In this document: positions 34,074 to 41,662 of the stretch, piece by piece
Position numbering within the stretch: the first letter of the stretch is position 1
Layout: each line of letters opens with the position of its first letter
From: Streptomyces celluloflavus
GTDB taxonomy: Bacteria > Actinomycetota > Actinomycetes > Streptomycetales > Streptomycetaceae
Assembly: GCA_000720995.1 (NCBI GenBank)
Contig: JOEL01000030.1
Span: 1-64,000 of the forward strand
Length of the DNA stretch: 64,000 nucleotides
Direction: 5' to 3'
Program-made: the position numbers and the translations under genes
The notes under the pieces: generated by a model
What the model saw: only the letters and a program-made list of their open reading frames with translations
Told to the model about the DNA's origin: nothing
The model's database searches: none

Positions 34074-35921
34074 ATGCCGACACAAACGACCTATCCCGGC
34101 GTCTATGTCGAAGAGCTTCCCAGCAGCGTCCACAGCATCACCACCGTCACGACTTCCGTGACCGCCTTCATCGGCCACACCCGGCGCGGCCCGCTCAACC
34201 GGCCGGTGCGGGTCACCAGCTTCGCCGAATTCGAGCGCCGCTTCGGCGGGCTGACCGCACGGAGCCCGGTCGGCTACGCCGTCCACCAGTTCTTCGGCAA
34301 CGGCGGCACCGTCGCGGTGATCGTCCGGGTCACCAAGGCCGGCACCGGCAAGGAAGCCTGCGCCACCCTGGAGTCCACCGAGGGCCACAGCCGGTGCCCG
34401 GTGCTGGAGGTGCACGCCAAGGAGCCGGGCAGCTGGGGCTCGGGCCTCCGGCTGGCCGTGGACCACGACACCCCGCACCCCCACGAGACCTTCGACCTCC
34501 GGATCCTGGACGCGCACGGCACCGTCCACGAGACGTTCTCCGGCCTGTCCATGGACCCCGGCCACGGCCGGTACGCCGAGACCGTGATCAACGCGGACTC
34601 GGCGCTGATCCGCGTCGAGGCCGTCGGCGAGGACCGGCCCGACCCCTCCGGCACGGTCTCGAAGGCGTTCCACCACGAACTCCCGGATCTGAACGTCGAG
34701 TTGACCGTGAAGATCGGAGAGGTGGAGCGCGAGTTCACGCTCTACGACCCGGACTGCGACGGCGCGCCGCCCTGCGATGTCGCCGAGCTGGCGCTGCTGC
34801 TCGAACACAAGCTGCGCGCGCTGCCCGACGCCCCCGGCAAGCACGCCTTCGCGGGCGCCGAGGTCATCGCCTTCGGGCGCCGTATCCAGGTGGTCGCCGG
34901 GTCCACCGACCCCCGCGACGTGGTGCGCTTCCTCGGCGAATGCGCCAACGACCTCGGTCTGGAGGCGTCCGTCAGCCCGCCGGTCTTCCCGCTCCACGGC
35001 GGTGCGGACGGCGAACCTCCGGGGCCGCGCGACCTCATCGGCAGCGAGGCCCGCAAGAGCGGCCTCCAGGCGCTGCGCGAGGAGCCCGACGTCAACCTGC
35101 TCGCGCTGCCGGAGCTGGCGTCGTACGAGTCCACCGAGGACATGCTCACGGTGCTCTCGGCGGCCGAACGGCTCTGCCGGGAGCGGCGGATCTTCCTGCT
35201 CGTCGACGCGCCCGCCGCCTGGGGCGGGGTGGACGCCGCCCGTGCCGGGATCGCCGCGTTCGCGCCGGTCCGCAGCGACCACGCCGGTCTGTACTTCCCG
35301 CACCTCCAGCTCACCGACCCGCTCACCGGGCGGCTGCGCTCCTTCCCGCCGTCCGGCGCCGTCGCAGGGGTCATCGCCCGTACGGACGGCGAGCGCGGGG
35401 TGTGGAAGGCGCCGGCCGGTACCGCGGCGCGGCTGGCCGGGGTGCACTCGCTCACCGTCAAGCTCACCGACCGGGACAACGGGCTGCTCAACCCGCTCGG
35501 CGTGAACTGCCTGCGCACCTTCCCGGTGGCCGGCCCGCTGATCTGGGGCGCGCGCACCCTGGACGGCGCGGACGCGCTGGAGAGCGAGTGGAAGTACCTG
35601 CCGGTGCGACGGCTCGCGCTGCATATCGAGGAGAGCCTGCTGCGCGGTCTGCGGTGGGTGGTCTTCGAGCCCAACGACGAGCAGCTGTGGCAGCAGATCC
35701 GGCTGAACGTCTCGGGCTATCTGCACTCGCTCTTCGAAAAGGGCGCGTTCCAGGGCGGCACCCCGCGCCAGGCGTACTTCGTCAAATGCGACAAGGACAC
35801 CACAACCGCCGCGGACATCGAGCGGGGTGTCGTCAATGTCGTGGTCGGCATCGCGCCGGTCCGGCCCGCGGAGTTCGTGATCGTCACGATCCAGCAGCTG
35901 GCCGGGCAGTTCGACGGCTAG
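34074..35921 (+). CDS. cis2: Contractile injection system sheath protein
   Basis: A 615-residue tail sheath protein, the contracting outer cylinder. The N-terminal sheath motif TTYPGVYVEELPSSVHSITT is followed by TAFIGHTRRGP; the C-terminal polymer-forming part has NCLRTFPVAGPLIWGARTLD, EESLLRGLRWVVFEPND and GVVNVVVGIAPVRPAEFVIV. A central insert of roughly 200 residues makes it longer than minimal sheaths. ATG 34074 with GGAGGGGG is clear. It is the first gene of the operon and is followed by the tube gene, as in other eCIS clusters. Confidence 0.95.
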   Translation: MPTQTTYPGVYVEELPSSVHSITTVTTSVTAFIGHTRRGPLNRPVRVTSFAEFERRFGGLTARSPVGYAVHQFFGNGGTVAVIVRVTKAGTGKEACATLESTEGHSRCPVLEVHAKEPGSWGSGLRLAVDHDTPHPHETFDLRILDAHGTVHETFSGLSMDPGHGRYAETVINADSALIRVEAVGEDRPDPSGTVSKAFHHELPDLNVELTVKIGEVEREFTLYDPDCDGAPPCDVAELALLLEHKLRALPDAPGKHAFAGAEVIAFGRRIQVVAGSTDPRDVVRFLGECANDLGLEASVSPPVFPLHGGADGEPPGPRDLIGSEARKSGLQALREEPDVNLLALPELASYESTEDMLTVLSAAERLCRERRIFLLVDAPAAWGGVDAARAGIAAFAPVRSDHAGLYFPHLQLTDPLTGRLRSFPPSGAVAGVIARTDGERGVWKAPAGTAARLAGVHSLTVKLTDRDNGLLNPLGVNCLRTFPVAGPLIWGARTLDGADALESEWKYLPVRRLALHIEESLLRGLRWVVFEPNDEQLWQQIRLNVSGYLHSLFEKGAFQGGTPRQAYFVKCDKDTTTAADIERGVVNVVVGIAPVRPAEFVIVTIQQLAGQFDG

Positions 35922-35954
35922 GGCGGCGGGGCGGCCGGGGCAGCGGCCGGCCGT

Positions 35955-35999
35955 GCGGACAGAGGACGTGCAGACAGCGAACATGCAGGCAGAGGACGT
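35955..35999 (+). repeat. Three imperfect 15-bp tandem repeats before the tube gene
   Basis: Units GCGGACAGAGGACGT, GCAGACAGCGAACAT and GCAGGCAGAGGACGT run head to tail directly before the tube gene ribosome site. They lie inside a 21-codon GTG-started frame (35953-36018) whose stop overlaps the tube start. Confidence 0.6.
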
Positions 36000-36010
36000 G
36001 AAGGAATCCG

Positions 36011-36535
36011 ATGGCTGAGTTTCAGATCAACGCCCATCGCTTCGACCCGTACAAGAACTTCAAGTTCCTGGTCCTGTGGGACGGTCGTACGGTCGCGGGT
36101 ATCAGCAAGGTCAGCCCGCTGAAGCGCACCACCGAGGTCGTCAAGCACCGCAACGGCGGCGACCCCAGCTCGCCACGTAAATCACCGGGCCGTTCGGAGT
36201 TCGAGGGCATCACCCTGGAGCGCGGGGTCACCCACGACCCGGAGTTCGACCGCTGGGCCAACAAGGTCTGGCAGGTCGGCGCCGGGCTCGGCTCCGAGGT
36301 GTCGCTGGCCGACTTCCGCAAGGACCTCGTCATCCAGGTCCTCAACGAGGCCGGGCAGGTCGCCGTCTCGCACAAGATCTACCGGGCCTGGCCGAGCGAG
36401 TACCAGGTCCTGGGCGAGCTGGACGCCAACGCCAACGCGGTCGCCATCCAGAGCCTGAAGCTGGAGTGCGAGGGCTGGGAGCGGGACTACGAGGTGCCGG
36501 AACCGCAGGAACCGTCGTTCACGAATCCGGCCTGA
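36011..36535 (+). CDS. cis1: Contractile injection system inner tube protein
   Basis: A 174-residue tube protein of the gp19/Hcp-like fold that stacks inside the sheath and is driven out on contraction. Typical features are FDPYKNFKFLVLWDGRTVAG, SKVSPLKRTTEVVKHRNGGD and FEGITLERGVTHDPEFDRWA. The length fits eCIS tube proteins. ATG 36011 follows AAGGAAT. It sits directly after the sheath gene, the conserved order. Confidence 0.95.
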   Translation: MAEFQINAHRFDPYKNFKFLVLWDGRTVAGISKVSPLKRTTEVVKHRNGGDPSSPRKSPGRSEFEGITLERGVTHDPEFDRWANKVWQVGAGLGSEVSLADFRKDLVIQVLNEAGQVAVSHKIYRAWPSEYQVLGELDANANAVAIQSLKLECEGWERDYEVPEPQEPSFTNPA

Positions 36536-36579
36536 GCCGGTCCGTACGGCAGGTGAAGTCACGGCACCAGAGGTGAGGA

Positions 36580-37353
36580 ATGACGGTCACCGGGCCCACG
36601 GAACTGCTGGCCACCTGGGAGGCCGGGCTGGCCCGGCAGGGCAGCGGCCGGGCCCTGCTGCTGCACCGGGCGGCCCGCCCCGGGGCGGACACCGACGCGC
36701 TGCTGTCGGTACCGCTCGGGGAGCGGGCGGCCGATCTCTTCGCGCTGCGCCGGGCGCTGTTCGGCGACCGGATGCAGGTCACGCTCGACTGCGCGGACGC
36801 GGAGTGCGGGGCGGCGATGGAGTTCGACCTGGACGCCGGGGAGCTGGGCGCCGTGCGTCCGGTGGTGCCCGAGGGCGGGCTACGGGTGACGGAAGGGGAC
36901 TGGGTGGTGGAGTTCCGGCTGCCCGGCGCCGCGGATCTCGCGGCCGTCGCCACGGAAGCCACGGCCGTCACGGACGCCACGGACGCCACGGACGCCCGGC
37001 GGCTGTTGGCGGCGCGGTGCGTGGTCTCGGCGGTACGGGGCGGCCGGGTGGCGACGGCGGCCGAGGTCCGGCGGCTCCCGGGCCGGGTGCTGAAGCGGTT
37101 CGCCGAGGCGGCCGAAGCGGCCGACCCCGGCGCCGAGTTGACGCTGGCCATCGCCTGCCCGGAGTGCGGCGCGGCCACCTCGGCGGAGCTGGACATCGCC
37201 GCGTACCTGTGGACCGAACTGGACGCGTGGGCACGCGAGGTGCTCCTGGACGTCCATCTGCTCGCCTCTGCCTACGGCTGGAGCGAGCCCGAGATCCTGG
37301 CCCTGAGCCCGCAGCGGCGCCGCTACTACCTGGAGCTGTGCGCGGATGCCTGA
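36580..37353 (+). CDS. Baseplate hub chaperone-like protein with zinc-ribbon-like Cys pairs
   Basis: A 257-residue protein in the position where eCIS clusters carry a T4 baseplate-hub-chaperone-like gene. The fold cannot be proved by eye. Two Cys pairs stand out: CADAECGAAMEFDL in the first half and CPECGAATSAELDI in the second, which together could bind one zinc. LLSVPLGERAADLFALRRAL is a conserved-looking helix. The C-terminus (GWSEPEILALSPQRRRYYLE) is also typical. It overlaps the next gene by eight bases. Confidence 0.7.
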   Translation: MTVTGPTELLATWEAGLARQGSGRALLLHRAARPGADTDALLSVPLGERAADLFALRRALFGDRMQVTLDCADAECGAAMEFDLDAGELGAVRPVVPEGGLRVTEGDWVVEFRLPGAADLAAVATEATAVTDATDATDARRLLAARCVVSAVRGGRVATAAEVRRLPGRVLKRFAEAAEAADPGAELTLAIACPECGAATSAELDIAAYLWTELDAWAREVLLDVHLLASAYGWSEPEILALSPQRRRYYLELCADA

Positions 37354-38098
37354 CGAACCCGACGACTACTTCGGCCGCCTGCTGGCGCGGCACGCCCCGG
37401 CGCCCCCGGACGGACTTCCGGGGGCCGCGGGGGGCCGGCGCGCGCTCGTACGGCCACGGCTGCCGGGCCCGTTCGAGCGGGTGACGGCGCTGCCGGGCCC
37501 GGCGGTACCACCGGACGGACCGGAGCCGCCGTACCCGGGCGCGGCGGCGCGGACCTCACCGCCCGCCGGTCCACAGGTGCGGTACGAGCGGGAGGTCAGG
37601 ACGAGCGAGCGGGAGACCGTGCTGCGCGGCGAGGCACCGGCGCGCGACGAACCCGATGTCGTATCGCCTCAACCACCGTACGCAGAAGTGCTGTTGACGC
37701 CTGCCGTATTACCGGCGGCCGGGACTCGGCCCGCCGCGCGTGGTGCCGTCCGTCCACCGCTGCGGACGCGGCCCGCCGACGGGGACGGGCCCGCGCCCAC
37801 GGCGGCGTCCGCGCCTGTCCGGCCCGGCCCGGACGCGGGGCCGCGCGCCGTCACCCCGGCGCTCCGGCCGCGTACGGACGAGGCGCCGGCGGCCCGCGGC
37901 GCCGCGCGGGCCACGGCTGCCGGGCGGCGGGGGCAGCGTCCGGCCGAGCGGGTGGTGCACATCCAGATCGGGCGGCTGGAGGTCAGCGCGGCGGGCCCGG
38001 AACGGCCCGCGGCGGGCGGGCGGCCGACGCGTACGGAACGCCGGGGGCCGTCGCTGAGCCTCGCGGAGTACCTCTCCCGCGACGAGAAGAGGAACTGA
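37346..38098 (+). CDS. Disordered CIS-cluster protein
   Basis: A 250-residue protein rich in Pro, Ala and Arg with little predicted order. The only conserved-looking part is the C-terminal quarter: ERVVHIQIGRLEVSAAGPER and SLSLAEYLSRDEKRN. The start overlaps the upstream gene by eight bases and the stop is four bases before the next start, so it belongs to the operon. It has a TTA leucine codon (codon 122, 37709-37711). No function is assigned; an assembly or tail-end role is a guess from position. Confidence 0.72.
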   Translation: MPDEPDDYFGRLLARHAPAPPDGLPGAAGGRRALVRPRLPGPFERVTALPGPAVPPDGPEPPYPGAAARTSPPAGPQVRYEREVRTSERETVLRGEAPARDEPDVVSPQPPYAEVLLTPAVLPAAGTRPAARGAVRPPLRTRPADGDGPAPTAASAPVRPGPDAGPRAVTPALRPRTDEAPAARGAARATAAGRRGQRPAERVVHIQIGRLEVSAAGPERPAAGGRPTRTERRGPSLSLAEYLSRDEKRN

Positions 38099-38102
38099 CG
38101 TC

Positions 38103-39185
38103 ATGAGCAACGCACTCGCCGTCGCGACGGTCACCCAGGCCCTTGCGCTGCTGATCGAGCACAACCTCCACCCCGAGATCGACATGGCCGTCTCGGTGGA
38201 GACCCGTAAACCGCCGTCCGATCCGCCGACCGACCCGACGATCACGGTCTTCCTCTACCAGGTCACGCACAACTCCTCGATGGGCAACAGCGATCTGGTC
38301 ACCCGGGCCTCGGACGGCACCCTGCTGAAGCGGTCCGCGGCGGCGGTCGACCTGAACTTCCTGATCAGCGCGTACGGCGAGGAGACGGAGCTGGTCGGGC
38401 AGCGGCTGATCGGCAGCGTGGTCCGCACACTGCACGAGATACCGGTGCTGCCGCAGGACCTGATCGAGGAGGCGGCCCGGCGGCCCTATCTGGCGGGCAG
38501 CGATCTCGCCGAGTCGCCCCAGAAGGTGCGCTTCACCCCGACGCAGATGGACGTCGACGAGACCTCGAAGCTCTGGGGGATGCTCAACAACACGCCGTAT
38601 GCGCTGTCGGTGGTGTACCAGGCGTCGCTGGTGCTGCTCGACGGACACCAGAAGCCGGTGCCGGCCAGGCCGGTACGGCGGCCGGAGGTGACGGTGGTGC
38701 CGGAGGTGGCGCCCGTGATTCCTCTGGTGGGGGGTGCGGAGGGCGCGGTGGGCGCGGAGGCGGCGGCGTCGGCGGACGGTTCGGCGGGTGCGGGGGCTTC
38801 GGCGGGTACGGACGGGTCGGCGTCGGCGGAGGCTTCGGCAGGTACGGACGCTTCGGCAGGTACGGACGCTTCGGCAGGCGCCGTGAGGAGGGGCGCGAAG
38901 CGGACGGTGAAGAAGGTGGCCGCGGGCGGTGAACCGGCCGCGTCCGGCGCCGCGAGCGAAGGTTCCGGCGCCCGCTCCCGCCCGCGTCCCCGTACGCGTA
39001 CCCGTAAGGCGGTCGGTACCGACGAGGCGGGCGGTTCGCGCGGGTCGGGCGGATCCGACGGTTCGCGGGGGTCGGGCGGTTCGGGCAGTTCGGCCGGTTC
39101 GCGGGGATCCGACAGTTCGCGGGGGTCTGGCAGTTCGGGCGGTTCGGCCGGTTCGAGCCGTACCGACGACGGCAAGGAGCGCTGA
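38103..39185 (+). CDS. cis16: DUF4255 tail terminator/cap protein with Ser/Gly tail
   Basis: A 360-residue protein. Residues about 1-185 form the DUF4255 domain found in eCIS tail-terminator proteins (ALAVATVTQALALLIEHNLH, DPTITVFLYQVTHNSSMGNS, LNFLISAYGEETELVGQRLI), which cap the end of the sheath and tube. The rest is low complexity: an Ala/Ser/Gly/Thr repeat (ASAGTDASAGTDASAG), a Lys/Arg patch and a long Ser-Gly run (GGSGSSAGSRGSDSSRGSGS). Known DUF4255 proteins usually end soon after the domain, so the tail is an addition. It precedes the ATPase gene. Confidence 0.9.
   Translation: MSNALAVATVTQALALLIEHNLHPEIDMAVSVETRKPPSDPPTDPTITVFLYQVTHNSSMGNSDLVTRASDGTLLKRSAAAVDLNFLISAYGEETELVGQRLIGSVVRTLHEIPVLPQDLIEEAARRPYLAGSDLAESPQKVRFTPTQMDVDETSKLWGMLNNTPYALSVVYQASLVLLDGHQKPVPARPVRRPEVTVVPEVAPVIPLVGGAEGAVGAEAAASADGSAGAGASAGTDGSASAEASAGTDASAGTDASAGAVRRGAKRTVKKVAAGGEPAASGAASEGSGARSRPRPRTRTRKAVGTDEAGGSRGSGGSDGSRGSGGSGSSAGSRGSDSSRGSGSSGGSAGSSRTDDGKER
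38832..38878 (+). repeat. 18-bp tandem repeat coding for an Ala-Ser-Ala-Gly-Thr-Asp tract
   Basis: The unit GCTTCGGCAGGTACGGAC occurs twice exactly (38832-38849, 38850-38867) plus a partial third copy. It expands the low-complexity tail of the DUF4255 protein and is a likely site of length variation. Confidence 0.75.
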
Positions 39186-39191
39186 GGCCCG

Positions 39192-41282
39192 GTGCGGGGA
39201 ACGGGGGCGGCGAAGGACATGGGCAGCGGCGACGGCAGGCCGCCGGGCGGGGCGGCCGGCGACGCGGACGGCGCGGCACTGGCGGCGGCCGTACGGTCCG
39301 TACTGGCGCGCCTGGACGCCCATGCCGCGCGCGCCCGCAGGAAGGCGCCGGCCGGCGCGGGCGAGCCGACGGGGAGCGCGGACGAGGCGACCGGTGCGTA
39401 CGAGCCGACAGGCACCGGCGAGTCCACGGAGGCGGATGAGCCGACGGGCGCGAACAAGCTGCACCGCACCCCGGCCGCCCCCACACCCCCCACCCTCGAC
39501 ACCCTCACCACCTGTTTCGGTCTGACCCCCTTCGAGCGCGACATCGTCCTGCTGACCGCCGCCGCCGAGCTGGACCCGACCGCCGACGCCCGCTGCGCCA
39601 CCGCCGCCGGCGACCCCGCCCGCGCGTACCCCACCTTCTCCCTCGCCCTGGCCGCCCTCGGCGAACCGCACTGGACCGCCCTCACCCCCGTCGCCCCGCT
39701 GCGCCGCTGGCGGCTGATCGAGCTGGCGGACGAGACCCGGCTCACCACCACCCGGTTACGCCTCGACGAGCGGATCCTGCACTTCCTCGTCGGCTCGCCG
39801 TACCTGGATGCCAGGCTGCACGGCCTGCTGCGCCGCACCACCGCCCCCGAGACCCTCCCGCCGTCGTACGAGGTGGCCGCGCACCGCGTCGCGGCGGGCT
39901 GGGCGGGCGCCGGCCCGGACGCCCCGTTACGCGTCGAGCTGGTCGGCGGCGATCTCCGCACCCGCGCCGATATCGCCGCGGCCGCGGCCCGCCGTTCGGG
40001 GCTCGGCCTGTACTCCATGGCCGCCGAGGACATACCGGCCGACGCCGCGGACCGCGACCGGCTCGCCCGCCTCTGGCAGCGCGAGGCGATCCTGCTCCCC
40101 GCCGCCCTGCTGATCGAGGCCGGCGAGCTGGACCGCGAGCAGCACGCCGCCGCGGACGCCTTCATCGCGGGCGCGGCCGTCCCCCTGGTCGTCTCCGCCC
40201 CGGAACCCCGCCGGACCGGCCGGCCGCGCGGTGAACGCGTCACCGTGCCGAAACTCTCCGACGAGGAACAGCTGGGCCTGTGGACGACCGCCTTCGCCGG
40301 CGTCCCCGGCCTGTCCACCCGCCAACTCGCGTCCTTGGTGGCCCAGTTCCAGCTCCCACCGCATGTCGTACGGTCCGCCGCCGCCACCGTGCGCCGCGAT
40401 CTGCCGTCCGCCGGGACCCCGGACGCCGCCGGACTCGCCTGGCAGGCGGGGCTCACCGAGGCGCGGATGGGCCTGGACGAGCTGGGCCGCCGAATCGAGC
40501 CGCGGGCCGGCTGGGACGACCTCGTACTCGCCGACCGCCAGCTGCGCATCCTCCAGGAGGTCGTCGCGCACGTACGGCAGCGCAGCACCGTCTACCGGGA
40601 CTGGGGCTTCGCCGAGACGCTCCGCAGCGGCCTCGGTGTCACCGCGCTCTTCGCCGGCGGTTCCGGCACCGGCAAGACGCTGGCCGCCGAGGTCATGGCC
40701 AAGGAACTGGGCCTGGACCTCTTCATCATCGATCTCTCCCAGGTCGTCAGCAAATACATCGGCGAGACCGAGAAGAACCTCAGCAAGGTCTTCGACGCGG
40801 CCGAACGGGGCGGCGCACTGCTCCTCTTCGACGAGGCGGACGCCCTCTTCGGCAAGCGCAGCGAGGTCAAGGACAGCCACGACCGCTACGCCAACCTGGA
40901 GGTCAGCTACCTCCTGATGCGCATGGAGGCGTACCGCGGCCTGGCCGTCCTCACCACCAACATGAAGAAGGCCCTGGACTCCGCCTTCATGCGCCGGATC
41001 CGCTTCGTCGTCGACTTCCCCTTCCCGGGCGAGCGGGAACGGTCGGAGATCTGGCGCCGGGTGCTGCCCGCGCGGGCCCCCATGAAGGGCATCGATCCGG
41101 CGCTGCTCGCCCAACTCACCGTCGCCGGCGGCTCGATCCGCAATATCGCCCTCTCCGGGGCCTTCCTCGCCGCCGAAGAGGGCGACCACCTCCAGATGCG
41201 CCACATGCTGGCCGCCGCCCGCACCGAATACCTGAAGCTGGAACGCTCCTTGACGCCGTCGGAGGTCCACGGATGGGTCTGA
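39192..41282 (+). CDS. cis15: AAA+ ATPase of the injection system
   Basis: A protein of up to 696 residues, the AAA+ ATPase found in nearly all eCIS clusters and thought to act in particle assembly. The C-terminal AAA domain has Walker A (GGSGTGKTLAAEVMAKELG, about residue 489), the pore/sensor segment LSQVVSKYIGETEKNLSKVF, Walker B (ALLLFDEADALFGKRSEVKD) and the arginine-finger region FMRRIRFVVDFPFPGERERS. The N-terminal half is a winged/degenerate AAA-like part. GTG 39192 or in-frame ATG 39219 could be the start. It contains two TTA codons (codons 189 and 246). Confidence 0.93.
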   Translation: MRGTGAAKDMGSGDGRPPGGAAGDADGAALAAAVRSVLARLDAHAARARRKAPAGAGEPTGSADEATGAYEPTGTGESTEADEPTGANKLHRTPAAPTPPTLDTLTTCFGLTPFERDIVLLTAAAELDPTADARCATAAGDPARAYPTFSLALAALGEPHWTALTPVAPLRRWRLIELADETRLTTTRLRLDERILHFLVGSPYLDARLHGLLRRTTAPETLPPSYEVAAHRVAAGWAGAGPDAPLRVELVGGDLRTRADIAAAAARRSGLGLYSMAAEDIPADAADRDRLARLWQREAILLPAALLIEAGELDREQHAAADAFIAGAAVPLVVSAPEPRRTGRPRGERVTVPKLSDEEQLGLWTTAFAGVPGLSTRQLASLVAQFQLPPHVVRSAAATVRRDLPSAGTPDAAGLAWQAGLTEARMGLDELGRRIEPRAGWDDLVLADRQLRILQEVVAHVRQRSTVYRDWGFAETLRSGLGVTALFAGGSGTGKTLAAEVMAKELGLDLFIIDLSQVVSKYIGETEKNLSKVFDAAERGGALLLFDEADALFGKRSEVKDSHDRYANLEVSYLLMRMEAYRGLAVLTTNMKKALDSAFMRRIRFVVDFPFPGERERSEIWRRVLPARAPMKGIDPALLAQLTVAGGSIRNIALSGAFLAAEEGDHLQMRHMLAAARTEYLKLERSLTPSEVHGWV

Positions 41283-41662
41283 ACGAGGCCGGAAACCAGG
41301 CTGGGAGCGGAGCCGGGAGCGCTGCCGGGAAAGCGGCGCGCGAGGCTGCGGCGAACGGGCGCGGGCGGACGCAGGGCCCGACGCCCGCCTCGCAGACCTT
41401 CCGTATCGACATCGGCGAACTGGTCCTCGACGGCTTCGATTCCCGTATCGATCCGGAGCGCGTATCGGCCGCGTTCCAGGGCGAGTTGACCCGGCTCGTA
41501 CGGGAGCGCGGTGCGCCGCTGGGGGCCGACGGGGCGGGCGTCACGCTGGACGGGCTGGCCGGGCTGCCGCCGCTGCCCGCCACCACCTCTCCCGTACGGA
41601 TCGGCGAGGCGCTGGCCCGCGCCGTCCACGCGGGGCTCGCGGGGCGGGGTGAGGTCCGATGA
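41273..41662 (+). CDS. Small conserved-position CIS protein
   Basis: A 129-residue protein of unknown function. The first 45 residues are Ala/Gly-rich (GSGAGSAAGKAAREAAANGR); the rest looks ordered: QTFRIDIGELVLDGFDSRID followed by RVSAAFQGELTRLVRERGAP and VRIGEALARAVHAGLAG. It overlaps the ATPase gene by 10 bases and the effector gene by four (ATGA). The position between ATPase and effector suggests a loading or assembly factor, which is inference. Confidence 0.78.
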   Translation: MGLNEAGNQAGSGAGSAAGKAAREAAANGRGRTQGPTPASQTFRIDIGELVLDGFDSRIDPERVSAAFQGELTRLVRERGAPLGADGAGVTLDGLAGLPPLPATTSPVRIGEALARAVHAGLAGRGEVR

